Source: Crossaster papposus (lineage: Eukaryota > Echinodermata > Asteroidea > Velatida > Solasteridae). Taken from it: 64,000 bases of DNA. The stretch lies in NCBI GenBank assembly GCA_037893245.1, contig JBAIAA010000531.1, positions 434,001-498,000 on the forward strand, given 5' to 3'. The notes under the pieces were generated by a model. That model did not search any database. It was not told the DNA's origin and saw only the letters and a list, made by a program, of their open reading frames with translations. Below, piece by piece: positions 45,211 through 55,822 of the stretch (position 1 is its first letter; each line of letters starts with the position of its first letter). Made by a program: the position numbers and the translations under genes.

Positions 45211-45882
45211 GATGATTGACACATGGATAACCAAAAATAACCAGCTGACCTTACACTAGACCTTTGTAACAAGAGACAAGTGTATGCAATGCTTCTAATA
45301 TCCTGGACACACCAGGCATTGTACTGTGTATACACAAATAGGGCTTCTATATTGAACATGTGAATAAGATGTGTACATACCGGAACATATAGTCTGCATG
45401 ACCTCCATTGATAATATGCATAGTAAATCTTATTTTGTGTGATGATGAGCAGCTTAACGTGCTACTGCATACATCGGTTAGATGACATTAGTGGAAACAG
45501 GGTGGACCGCGTGAAGGTTGTCATCTCCCACCCCGTATAGTAAATTAACAGTACCATATACATGTATTAGCTATGAAACAATCTAAATCCTCCCAAATAA
45601 TATTCTAGTCTAAGTCCCCACTCCCCAGTTAACTCAACCCTCCTAAATCCCCATTTACTGTATCACGTCAGGCAAAAAAAAATAGTAACCTCAATCCTGC
45701 ATAATCCTGCGATGCATCAACTTCCAAGTGACCTCAATCCTGCAAAATCCTTGTGTCAGTCACATTCAGCCTGATAACCTGAATCCTCCATATTCCTGCA
45801 GGGGTAAAACCCCAAGTGACCTCAATCCTGCAAAATCCTGCATTTTGCCATGAGGAATTTGGAGGATTTGGGAGGGTTAGGG

Positions 45883-46029
45883 ATAGAAAACGTACAAAAT
45901 TGCACCTTTAAGGTGACGTCCTGTGATCACGAATGGCATAATCGTGACCAATTTCTTTTCGGACTATCTGTGGGTGTGTATAAAGAAAGAGCAATAGGCC
46001 TACATTAGTTTTAAAATTTGTTTAAACCC
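45883..46029. other. Short gap, no gene seen
   Basis: Between the candidate piggyBac end and the TIR element A target site. Confidence 0.4.
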
Positions 46030-46739
46030 TTTTAGTGAGGTGGATTAAGGAAAAAATCGTTACACGGTGGACAAAAGCACAATTTTTTCACCAAAGTATC
46101 AGTTTGACCCATATATTTCAAAAAGGTCATGCTCCAAAAAATCTGAGAATTGTTAACCTTGAATTACGTCATTATGACGTCATAACCTCTTGTTATGTAA
46201 TAAAGCAAACGCAAATGCCATGGTGGGATTTCTACATGCCAAAATTATGTTTCTGAGGTCAAGGAATTCAATGAGGGTGGTATTAGTTTGTAAAAGATTA
46301 ATATCCTTTATGGTGATTACATGTATATTGATGTAAATATGACGTCATCATCGTCAATACTACACAAATAACACAAAATTTGAAAAAAAACCAGATTTTA
46401 TTGCCGTTTTTTCACCAAAATGCTATTTTTTTTTTGTTCAAAATGGTAACAGTATAATTACCGTGGCACTGATCTACAAGATACCATGATGTCATTATGA
46501 TATAATAAACAATAACTATCAACCAAAACAATAACACATTAACACAATGAAACACAATGATTCTGACCGGATATAGGTTATGACAGGATATTTATTATAT
46601 TGAAAAGCGCATATAACAGTTGGTTTGTGTAGACGAGGGATTATAGTGTGTTACCATTTATTTAACTGCATCTTACAGTTACAGTTATTAGGTTTTTTTT
46701 TACAGTTTATTACTATTAACCACCTACTTAAAGGGGCAG

Positions 46740-46936
46740 GATCGTCGCTCAAAAAATTGGCGTTCAACAAAGCCAGCTACAACGTCAGACAAGCTAAACG
46801 AATCCTTAATAAATACACTGGTCTACTGGGCCCCAACTACGGCGTTAACATCTCTATCACCAACAACCCTAAGCTAAAACAGTTGTTTTGTACCAGCCGC
46901 ACACTGCACAGGAAGATTGCTAACTTCAAAGTATAA
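46740..46936 (+). CDS. Unknown small frame in TIR element A
   Basis: Basic C-terminal-like frame (ASYNVRQAKRILNKYTGLLG, RTLHRKIANFKV) ending TAA, directly before the tandem array. No family recognised; it may be chance. Confidence 0.25.
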
Positions 46937-46987
46937 TATTAATATAAAAACAAAAATATAATAAAACAAAACAAATCCTCCGACTAT

Positions 46988-47453
46988 CACAAGTTTGTGA
47001 CGCGTAATTCCTTCTCAAAAATATTCCCCGAGAGCCACTGGTATTGGACGCGTAATTTCTTCTTAATAATATCATCCAAAAGCCACTGGTTGGTAGATAC
47101 GTAATTCCTTCTTAAAAATACCCTCAGACAGCCACAGGTTTGTGGACGCGTAATTCCTTCTTAGAAATATCCTCCAAGAACCACAGGTTGGTGAACGCGT
47201 GGTTCCCTCTTTAAAATATCCTCAGACAGCCACAGGTTTGTGGACGCGTAATTCCTTCTTAGAAATATTATCCAAGAGCCACTGGTTAGTGGACGCGAAA
47301 TTCCTTCTTTAAAATATCCTTCAAGAACCACAGGTTTGTGGACACGTATACCTTCTTAAAAATATTCTTCAAGAGCCACAGGTTTGTGGACGCGTAATTC
47401 CCTTCTAAAAATATATTCAAAGAGCCACTGGTTAGTGGACGCGTAATTCCTTC
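46988..47453. repeat. 49-bp tandem array (about 10 units)
   Basis: Units start CCACAGGTTTGTGGACGCGT or CCACTGGTTAGTGGACGCG and run through AATTCCTTCTT. Starts at 47035, 47083, 47132, 47181, 47230, 47279, 47328, 47376 and 47425: period 48-49. Each start is a short palindrome (CCAC...GTGG). Confidence 0.95.
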
Positions 47454-47900
47454 AGACATCTAAGAAACCAACAAAGAACTTCCAGTAGTTAGAACTGAAC
47501 ACGAAGGTAGGAAACAGCTCAACCATGGTTAGGAGGTGGAAGGTTAGGCTAGGTTAGTTGTGGCACTAGGTAAATGCTGGCCCATGTAACAATGTCAAGA
47601 TATGAACCGCAAACCGATTGTGTAGAGGCACGCAAGCACTGATGCTTCCTCGGCCAATGAAAACAAAACATGACGGGATTCGAAACATGGAGAAAAAAGA
47701 GGTGAAAAAAACAAATGTTCACTTTGTAAAGTGATAATAATCCACCATTTTATTGTCTCAGTATTATACCAAATTAACTTGATGAATCTTTATCTGTGTC
47801 ATATTCATCGCAATTAATGTACAGCTTTTGTTCGTGCGTATAACATAGCCTAGATGCCTAGTTTTGAATTTCTGTGATAAGACTGCATAATTATTAGAAA

Positions 47901-48368
47901 TCAAGAGTAAATCATCTGAAAATAATTGCTTGACGATCTGCTTGACACACTCAGCATTGAATCCCTAAAAAAAATCACTTTATTTGGCAAACGAGCCCTA
48001 AGACTCTCCACTCCACGGGCACTAAATTCATTGCCATGAAGAATAAGCCTCCCAGCACCATCTAAAGTGAAGTAGCGCATCAAGTCAGGGATGTCATCAT
48101 CATTCAGTCCACATGTATTTAACTGCAACGACAACCGAGGTGGAGCAAAGAGAGGCGCAACATCGGCAAAGTGGCCATGAAGGTTGGTATCGGACAAAGT
48201 TATGCTTTTCAAGTTACAACCCGTCAGTGCATTCCCTAGTCTCATGATGTCTTCAAACTTAAGTTTATGCAGGCAGACGTCTTTAATTTGCTTGCATACA
48301 TGAGGCAGGGACAAGGAGCGTAACACACGCTCATCTTCGAGGTCAGACATCTCATTAATCTGCAGTGT
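47901..48368 (-). CDS. Leucine-rich repeat protein (terminal exon?)
   Basis: Intact 149-codon frame from ATG at 48350 (MSDLEDERVLRSLSLPHV); an acceptor TTATATCTTACACTGCAG lies just upstream at 48369, so it may be a terminal exon. Repeats follow the ribonuclease-inhibitor pattern: NLKSITLSDTNLHG, LSLQLNTCGLNDDDIPDLM, RLILHGNEFSARGVESLRAR. This LRR type is common in NACHT-LRR immune receptors. No NACHT or signal peptide is present. It lies wholly inside TIR element A. Confidence 0.65.
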   Translation of the reverse strand, partial: TLQINEMSDLEDERVLRSLSLPHVCKQIKDVCLHKLKFEDIMRLGNALTGCNLKSITLSDTNLHGHFADVAPLFAPPRLSLQLNTCGLNDDDIPDLMRYFTLDGAGRLILHGNEFSARGVESLRARLPNKVIFFRDSMLSVSSRSSSNYFQMIYS

Positions 48369-49656
48369 AAGATATAATTGATCACGAGTCTGTAGACGCG
48401 TGTTTCCTTATAACATCATTTCGCCGACAGCCATTGCTGTACGGGCATGTATGCCTATATTAAAAAGATCACTTTTTACTCAATTAAATAACAACTTTCA
48501 ACTATATAACGGGCAGCTCTTCACTATGTGAGACGTGATGTTTAAGCTCTACCCATTTTAAGTTAAGTTTTTAAGTTACGCATACATATCGGTTAATGTT
48601 TTCATAATTTTCCGATAATTTACCACACGCCCTTATACATAAAATAAAATAAAATTCTTTAGTATTAAGTCTAAATTACACGATAAGTTTCTTATACAAT
48701 TCATTATTAAAGATTGATTTATGTCAATTAAAATACACATTGGTTATACACTATACTGTATAATTTTAATTCATTTCTTCATTTTTGAAACTCATCTTTT
48801 GAGTTTTTAATGTAAAAAGTGTATTATTACAGGCTCGAGAAATATCTGAACCATATCTGCTAACTTCCAAATTGAACACAATTGTTTATATCCTTAAACT
48901 ATTTAATTCATATTTTCTAATTTATTAATTTATTAAATATAATATTTTTAAAGAAAATGCGAATTAATACCGTAGTTCTTTCTAGAGAAACATAATTCCT
49001 TCACCTAATTGATTTAAAATATAGTTGTATCGAAATGTAATAAATTATAACCATAGAACTGTCCGTACTTCGCGTGCATTTTGAGTTCTTACTGTTTCCT
49101 CTATGTGTGATCTCTGTGTCTTTTAACTACCTATCCCCTCGTGCCGGGTTTGACATTACTGGATCTTTTATAACCGGTCGTCAAGTCCACCAACAGGCAC
49201 ATTCCCGAACGGTTTTTAAATCCCACTTTCTTCCACGGCGACTGTCTGAACGTCTGGCGTATCATGAGGTACGTTAGGGACTGTAGTTGGACTTTAGGTT
49301 CACTATACAACAACACAACCATGAGCTGAAATTGAAACATGTTAAAATATTTAAATACAAACCACTGATTTTCCCACGGTGATGATGAGGTATTTTATAC
49401 CATCATATGCTAATATAGACAAATTTAATACAAAAATGATGAAACTGTTTGTTTCAGCGCAACACAAACGTTGCCATGCGATTCCTTGGCCTTTGATACA
49501 TATAATTCGTTACTAAAATCACTTGCCTCGGTATTATATAACTAAAAACATGCCGTTTTAAGGAAATGGCGGCCATTTTTAATATATTACGTCATAATTA
49601 GGTCAAGGTCATTGCAATTTTTTTGGAGCATGGGATTTTATTAATCTACATACCCA
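48369..49656. other. Interior of TIR element A, no clear gene
   Basis: AT-rich. A weak plus-strand frame at 49100-49277 (SFITGRQVHQQAHSRTVFKS) is not recognised. Confidence 0.4.
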
Positions 49657-49740
49657 TAGGAGTCTTTAAAAAAAAAATGGTGCTTTTGTCCACCGTGTCA
49701 CGATCTTCGTGTTTTTTTTCCTTAATCCACCTCACTATTT

Positions 49741-50611
49741 GGAGAAAGTGCAAGGTCTGTTGCTTGTACGATCTTTACAACGGTGGCAAAAATGTCGGCA
49801 GCAGTTGGGGTGGCAGGTGGTGTCGTTGGTGAGAGCCGGCATGACCTGCTTGGTACCGAATGAGTCCTTGTGGTATCATCACCTCACAAAAATGTTTATA
49901 GGTGCAGGTTGGAGGAAAATTAGACACATGTGCCTTCTGAAGGAGCTTCGAAAGACACAAACGAAAAAAAAAGAAGTAATTAATCACTTTTGGTGACAAG
50001 GTGCCTGAATTGTTCAACCTAGCTTTTGACTATTGCCAATGTCTATGTAAAAATCCAATTCAAGTAGCACACAGCACAAAAACATACAACCTTAACACAT
50101 ACAAGTCATTCCATGCATGTCGATTCAGCATGATTTTAAACCTGACCCTTATTTTTTTTTCACAAGGAAAGCCTTATATATACTGTATATGCACACATTT
50201 TTAACTAAAAATTACCAAAACACTTCGTTTGGGGGTTTCTCATATATGTGTGCAAATAAAATCATCTATTATCATTTCAATCTGTTAGGCTCAGATAAAA
50301 AAAATGTTGAATTGACACGGATTTACCCATGCTGGCTGAAGTTAGTGACATGCAGTAGGAAGTGAGGTCTTGATGATTAATACACACAATGTATAATTTG
50401 GTCTTATACCCGAAATCAAAGCCTACAATGTCTCAAAAAATATTTCAGTTACAAAAAATACCACGATGGTTTACCCATCCCCATTGGTTAAAGGCATGTA
50501 ATGTGGGTGCTCTAATTTTTTTAATTTTTTTTGTATGAAAAGGTTACTTAAATTTAGGATACGACCGGTAGTTTAAACCAAGCGCGATTGCACCCTGCCA
50601 TTCTGCACTTG
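49741..50611. other. 3' flank of the P-loop gene, exon-like patch
   Basis: On the minus strand a strong acceptor near 49950 (CTTTCGAAGCTCCTTCAG) precedes a 53-codon open stretch ending TAA near 49775 (KAHVSNFPPTCTYKHFCEVM). It may be an exon or chance. The rest shows nothing. Confidence 0.35.
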
Positions 50612-50683
50612 CTATAACGTTGTTTTTACTAAACACTTTGCAATCATATTTACATATTCAGTCACAAAGAGCAGCGTGGCATA
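50612..50683 (-). pseudogene. Displaced C-terminus of the P-loop gene
   Basis: Reading minus from the target site at 50683: TAT GCC ACG CTG CTC and on for 22 further codons to a TAG at 50612-50614, in exact frame with the last codons before TIR element B (53675). It encodes a hydrophobic helix-like tail (ATLLFVTEYVNMIAKCLV). Separated from its gene by 3 kb. Confidence 0.65.
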
Positions 50684-51299
50684 TAGACCATGGGACGTAG
50701 TCACAAAATCCTTTCAGAAAGACATTTTCGTGATCCCCAACTTGGTACATGATAACACTTTCACAAATTGATCTTTAGGGCATACCTAACAACATTTGGG
50801 GTGTTCATTTTTGCAAAAGTGGCACTTTGGAGAGTTATTTCACGTAAAAAAATTGATGGGGCGAAAATAACATGGGGCGAGTTGATTTTTCTCGCCTAGT
50901 TTTCATAACATGTACATACATGGTTTCTTAGGTCAAAATGTTTATTCCTTATGATAAAGTCTTTATTCTTGTGTTTATTATCCCAAATATTGTACACACT
51001 TTACATGACTTCATGTATTATTTAAATACTCATGGTAGTTTATTTGTATTTTTATTTCAGCAAAACCTTCTACTTCAAACTTCCGTACGTCTAGTACCCC
51101 AGTCTACTTCTATCCAACAGCTGAGCCATAATTTCTGCATGTACCAGTACCATTGTGAACCTTTCCATCAATAAATCTATAAATGTTGGAACAAACAAAT
51201 CAGACAGCATAAGAAGTGTGATTGTACTATGGGACCCATCAATTCAACCCAGCTGTAGCTGTAGTGGGCTACATGCACCATTTGCAAATAATAATTACA

Positions 51300-51880
51300 T
51301 TTAAATTTGTGTAAATGCCTATTTGAGTACCATATTTTCTCAGTAAGAGGGATATTCATACTCCATCATGGATGTTTCGGTATGTAGCTCTAATAAGTTT
51401 TAACTAGGTTACACTTTTCAATTAGAAAAGCCTTGAAAATAGTTGCCCTCATTGGAACAGGGATAGTGGAAGTTAACTGAATGAAAAATGTCAGAAAAAT
51501 GCTCCTGACTTGTCTTAAATATTTAGTAATTTAGTACACAAAAACCAGTTCCAGCATAATTCTCTCAGCTTTTTCCTCTAAAATTAAGAATTATAACAAT
51601 CACAAAATCACTGAAGTGAGCACATGAATGTTACAATTATTCACAACCCATGAGATTTTGGGCAGATAATGCACATAGCCGGTACGACATGCTTTTAATG
51701 TTGGGGCTTAGATAGTAGGCTGGCACTGGATCTGAGTAAACACAAGTCTTCTTTAGATGTCTGTCATTATCACTGCTCGTCTCCTGATTAGCAACTGCAT
51801 ATAAGGTTAAATCTAGAGAGAGAAAAAAAGGGAAAAATACAATCAATGATGGAATTTGGAAATGACTTGTTACAAGAAAA
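51300..51880. repeat. Dispersed ~600-bp repeat, copy 2
   Basis: Collinear with 22490-23085. It sits inside TIR element B, so the copy at 22.5 kb is probably a fragment of a related element. Confidence 0.75.
51637..51812 (-). pseudogene. Terminal-exon-like frame in TIR element B
   Basis: Acceptor CTTTTTTTCTCTCTCTAG, open to TAA at 51637-51639 (YAVANQETSSDNDRHLKK). One inserted base relative to the 22.8-kb copy changes the frame. Confidence 0.4.
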
Positions 51881-51962
51881 GAAATTTAGTTCGTCACTTG
51901 TCCCTATTTTCTTTTCTTTTTAAATGTTCTACACAAAAATATGAAGCCAAAGTTGCACACGC

Positions 51963-51988
51963 TCCCCCCCCCCCCCCCCCCCCCCCCA
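51963..51988. repeat. Poly-C run
   Basis: About 25 C; a second run of about 19 lies at 52146-52164. Confidence 0.95.
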
Positions 51989-52607
51989 CAAAAAAATTAA
52001 TTGAAATAAAATTTCTTTAGTTGAACGAAATTTTTACGATTTGAAATGCAAACTTGCCGTACAATGGATTTTCCTGAGATACCGGTATGGTCTTATTTGT
52101 AACCTTGTACAAACAAAACATTGCTCACACCTAATGTTTTCTCAACCCCCCCCCCCCCCCCCCCACCCTTATAAAAAGGGGATAAAAAATAGGTGTTTAC
52201 ATGTACTTAGCCAGAGCTGGCTAAATTTATTTGACATAAACGAGATTTGACGAGCTACATGTATGAGTAGCTAAGTTGTCGTGAATCCAACAATTTCATG
52301 TATTAAATTAGCACGCGGAGTTCCTGTAGGCTGTGTCCGGATTACTTGGCAGCGGCTTGAAATTATGCAGGAGTCTATGGTAGCAGCTACAACCACATTT
52401 TATAGACTCGTGCATAACGTCAAACTGCAGCCAGAAGGCAAAATAGCGGCCAACGTTCATGCTGGATATAGAAAAAAATTCGCGTGAAAAAAGATATCCA
52501 TTTTAAAAATGAATTGTAACCTCGAGTTGAATGACAATCTTTTGACTTTTTGTATTGTATTATTACAGTTCTCTTCCTCTTTGGTCAATATCAAATATGT
52601 TTTGTAT

Positions 52608-52678
52608 GTGCTGTCGGTGCTGTGCGTGTTGTCGGTTATTAGTATGACCCCCGACAACATGCACAGCACCGACAACAC
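52608..52678. repeat. 71-bp hairpin
   Basis: 28-base arms GTGCTGTCGGTGCTGTGCG... and ...GCACAGCACCGACAACAC with about two mismatches and a ~15-base loop. Inside TIR element B. Confidence 0.9.
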
Positions 52679-52936
52679 ATTCATTCCATAACATATTCTA
52701 CATTGACAAATGACAAAAGAAAGAGTTACAGAACTATAATAACATAAAGCGTGTTCGAATGTGTGGCCCCGTATATAAGGTCAATATCATAGTTAAGAGA
52801 TGGCCTGTTGGCGTAAATGTCATTTAACTAAGAGCATCAGAATCTTTTTCGGAACCACAAACAAACACTGAGGTGTTATAAGCTTCACCCTGAACGAAGT
52901 CTGAAGTCTAGGCCTGAACGTTACTGCAACACCTAC

Positions 52937-53257
52937 CGGTTCCAACGATTTTCCTTTGTCGTTTCTCTTGGACAACTGTGACTTGCTCTATCTTATTGAT
53001 GTCCGTAAACCGGGCGTAGCAAGATCGATAAAATCCAACATGTTTCGGTGGTCCGCCTGCCGATGCTAAACCCATCCGCTCTCTGCAATGCGGAGTCATG
53101 TTTGGCCAGTAATTCTCTCGCTATATCTGACTGTTTTCCCTTCAAACTCTTCCATTTGTCAGCAAACTCGAGGAAGCGAGACCCTGCCTTTGGCTCCAGA
53201 ATCACAGTGCAAAATGCACATAAATAAAGGCTCGGCGTCGTCTTTAGAAGCCGCCAT
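52937..53257 (-). pseudogene. First-exon-like zinc/cysteine protein in TIR element B, frameshifted
   Basis: ATG at 53257 (MAASKDD), with open pieces in three frames: CAFCTVILEPKAGSRFLEFA, DKWKSLKGKQSDIARELLAK, then GPPKHVGFYRSCYARFTDI to a GTAGGT donor. The C-x2-C start and H/Y-x3-CY-x2-F end resemble an uncharacterised zinc-binding first exon seen in many invertebrate proteins (from memory, low certainty). Confidence 0.5.
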
Positions 53258-54931
53258 GTTGGATTGCTGTACACCGCGGGCCAGAAACTGTGCGTAACGA
53301 GAGCGCTGATTGGATGCCGACGGAGATTCACAACACAGTATTTTCGATTGGTCACAATTTAGGTTTAGTCACGTGAGTGCCGTTTTGTTAAATGAAACTT
53401 TGTTTCAGTTTTGGCTTCAGTTATGCAGTTTGGCAATAACGCTGGAGCCACGTACGGGCCAAAGCCTAGGTTCATGTAACGGCAAGTTTTGTAAAAAAAA
53501 AAAATATCGGTCCATATTTTCGCCAAAAATACACTAAAAGTGCCACTTTTGCAAAAATGAACAGTCATTTTTGTATTTAGCAACAACAACTTGAATGAAC
53601 TTCGATGTTTTCATTTTGTACCAAAATGGGGATCACGAACGAACACAATAATCGCACTCGTCCCATGGTCTAATATGTCAGGAAGAGGCGGTCTTCTATC
53701 TCAACCGTCTGGCAGGCTTTCTGGATAATTGTTTTGTAGCGGGTCATTATCAGTGCCTTGTCCTTGATCTGTCTTCCAACAGACAGTAATACAGGCAGGG
53801 CATGGGTTGCTACCTCTTCAAGCTCTACACGGTGTAACTCGGCACGGGTCTCACCAGCACCTCTTCTCTCATATTTAAGAAAAGGGACAATGACAGCCCT
53901 AGACATGGCCCTTGCATAGAAACAAAACAAATGTGACAAAATTAAAACTTCATGACTGTAATGATCGAGGAACCAAACTTTGTATTCATGTATACTGAAT
54001 GATTCTCCTAGTAAGTAGGTCACCTTTAAAATCACCACTACATGCAAGTTTTCTCAATTAGTATGCAATGACTTAAGTTTGATTTAAATTGAAGTACAAG
54101 TTTATAAATGAGACTACATTTATAATTCCAACCTCTTGTATAACTCGACCTCAAATGAATTTTGACCTCAGTACTTGACCTTTGATATATATATTTGTTT
54201 CATTAACAAATAAATAGAAAACAAATTACCAACAATTAGAATAAAAGCAAAAATACCTTGAATTTCCTGCCACCCGGTCCAAATAAAACCAATTTGCCGT
54301 TATGATGGGGCAGGTCAGCGGCTCAGATTCAGCAGAGCAGGTTGCATCTGACCCTCCATTGAAATAGCGGGTCAAGAGGTTCTCTAAACCACCTGCATCG
54401 GCATCATCCAAAATTGGGGGAAACGACGTGTAAGCTGTGTGGCGATGAAGAAACCGGTCTCTGGCGAATCCTAGAAGCCGTTCACTCTGCCCCATTATTC
54501 TAGCCGCCATCCGAGATGCGGTTGTTTTGCCTGTGATAAATGATTAACGATAAATTTGATACAATGATTATTGTCTGCAAGGTAATTTTTTAGTAAATTT
54601 TAAATGTGTAGTATACGTAACCCCATTAAATTGCCATGTGATGTAAAGTTAACCCAACACCCCCTTTTGTATAAATTACCTTATTCCCAACGAACCGACG
54701 GAGTTAATATGCAACTACCGGTAGCTACCGAAAACAAAGGCATATGTATTCTGCTGTAATGCATTTTCAGATGACTATCTCAGTCTTTTTTAAAATTTTG
54801 TTTAACATGCCTACCAAAAAATACTGTTTGTACTTTCATACAAGTACCTGTGTTTACATCCCCGATGACGATTGGAACAGGGCAGCACTTGAAGACACTT
54901 AGCATCTCTTCATAGTGCATGGCTAAGCATG

Positions 54932-55711
54932 TGTAGCCCAGAAAATTGGTCCGCTTACAAAACTTAAAAGAAAAAGAATTTAGTCGTGGGGATACTCGCT
55001 AATTAAAAGTCTGTACCAGGTATCTTTAGTGAAAAGGCGCGAGGAGATAATATTTAGGAGATAAAGACAGTGATTTTAGTTCCGCACAAATTACAAAAAA
55101 AATATTTATTTGTCACTCTAAAACTTAACACTTAACATGCGGTCTATAGGACTACACTTAAAAATAAGCAAGAATAAATCAAAATGTCAGATAACCAGGT
55201 TCACAAAAAATAATAATTGAGATGATTTTTGTAATGGAACTGGAAAAAAAGGAATTTATTCGAAGAAGAAAAAAAAGCTTTTGGCTAAATATAAAAAAAT
55301 CAACTTAACGAAAGAATCAGAAACTAAATTTATGAAAACCAACACAGCATTAAAGCAGGTCACAAGAAAACAACAGCTTAAACAACCGAACCAAGCGACA
55401 GACCTAACTTTCAGGGCAGGAAATTAGTGAAAATGAAGTCAAACTGAGGTACATGTACGTGTGTCCTCTTCTCTGCCAGTCTGCAAACTGAAGCTGGGAC
55501 CACATGGTCTGACCACAAGATCCTAGACAGGGACTGTTTATCTAACACAGGGGGTCACACTACCTGTTACCCTGTCAATACCAGACTTAATGCATGGACC
55601 AGACACATGTCAACAGGTCAAATTAAACTTCTAGAAACAAATATACACGGGGGTGGAACTCCTATAACAAACAAAACCAAATTAATTCAAGTGATAAGTG
55701 CCCCTGTTACA
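54932..55711 (-). repeat. Gypsy 2 3' LTR
   Basis: 780 bp. The minus-strand purine stretch GAGGTGGCGAGAG at 55712-55724 directly precedes it (polypurine tract). Confidence 0.95.
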
Positions 55712-55822
55712 CTCTCGCCACCTCAAATTATTGCTATCCCTAGCAATGGGGTAAACATAATGCCAGATCTTCTAAACTAAATACGTGTTTAACTTATAGC
55801 TATACATTGTAGTCAGAAACCT

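Larger units (their letters stand above)
32892..45882. mobile_element. piggyBac-type transposon, decayed, interrupted by Gypsy element 1
   Basis: A broken piggyBac transposase lies on the minus strand (42908-45210). Candidate ends are CCCTAAC (32892-32898) and GTTAGGG (45876-45882). Near both ends lie clusters of AACCTGAATCCTGCAAAATC-type motifs (32930-33055 and 45690-45840), and a ~90-bp direct repeat (GGAAACAGGGTGGACCGCGT) occurs at 33920-34015 and 45435-45535. ATAG flanks the candidate ends where piggyBac would normally leave TTAA, so the ends are tentative. Confidence 0.55.
46033..49737. mobile_element. TIR element A (3.7 kb, carries an LRR frame)
   Basis: Ends TAGTGAGGTGGATTAAGG and CCTTAATCCACCTCACTA. 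Inverted matching continues for ~70 bp (ACGGTGGACAAAAGCAC) and more weakly to ~170 bp (ATGCTCCAAAAAA, ATTATGACGT). TTT flanks both ends (46030-46032 and 49738-49740), allowing a 3-bp duplication. No transposase inside, so it would be non-autonomous. Contents: a small unknown plus-strand frame, a 49-bp tandem array and an LRR frame. Confidence 0.7.
50684..53672. mobile_element. TIR element B (3.0 kb)
   Basis: Ends TAGACCATGGGACG and CGTCCCATGGTCTA. Inverted similarity extends ~150 bp with gaps (TCGTGATCCCCA, GTTCATTTTTGCAAAAGTGG). A 3-bp duplication ATA lies on both sides (50681-50683 and 53673-53675). Inside on the minus strand are two exon-like pieces (52937-53257 and 51637-51812), a hairpin and C-runs. 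No transposase recognised. Confidence 0.8.

Noticed and set aside
46988..47453. Evenly spaced repeats that resemble a CRISPR array
   Set aside because: The whole 49-bp unit is conserved, there are no variable spacers, no Cas genes, and the context is a eukaryotic transposon.
46033..49737. CACTA-type transposon
   Set aside because: The outer ends read TAGTG...CACTA, the reverse of the CACTA...TAGTG arrangement, and no matching transposase is present.
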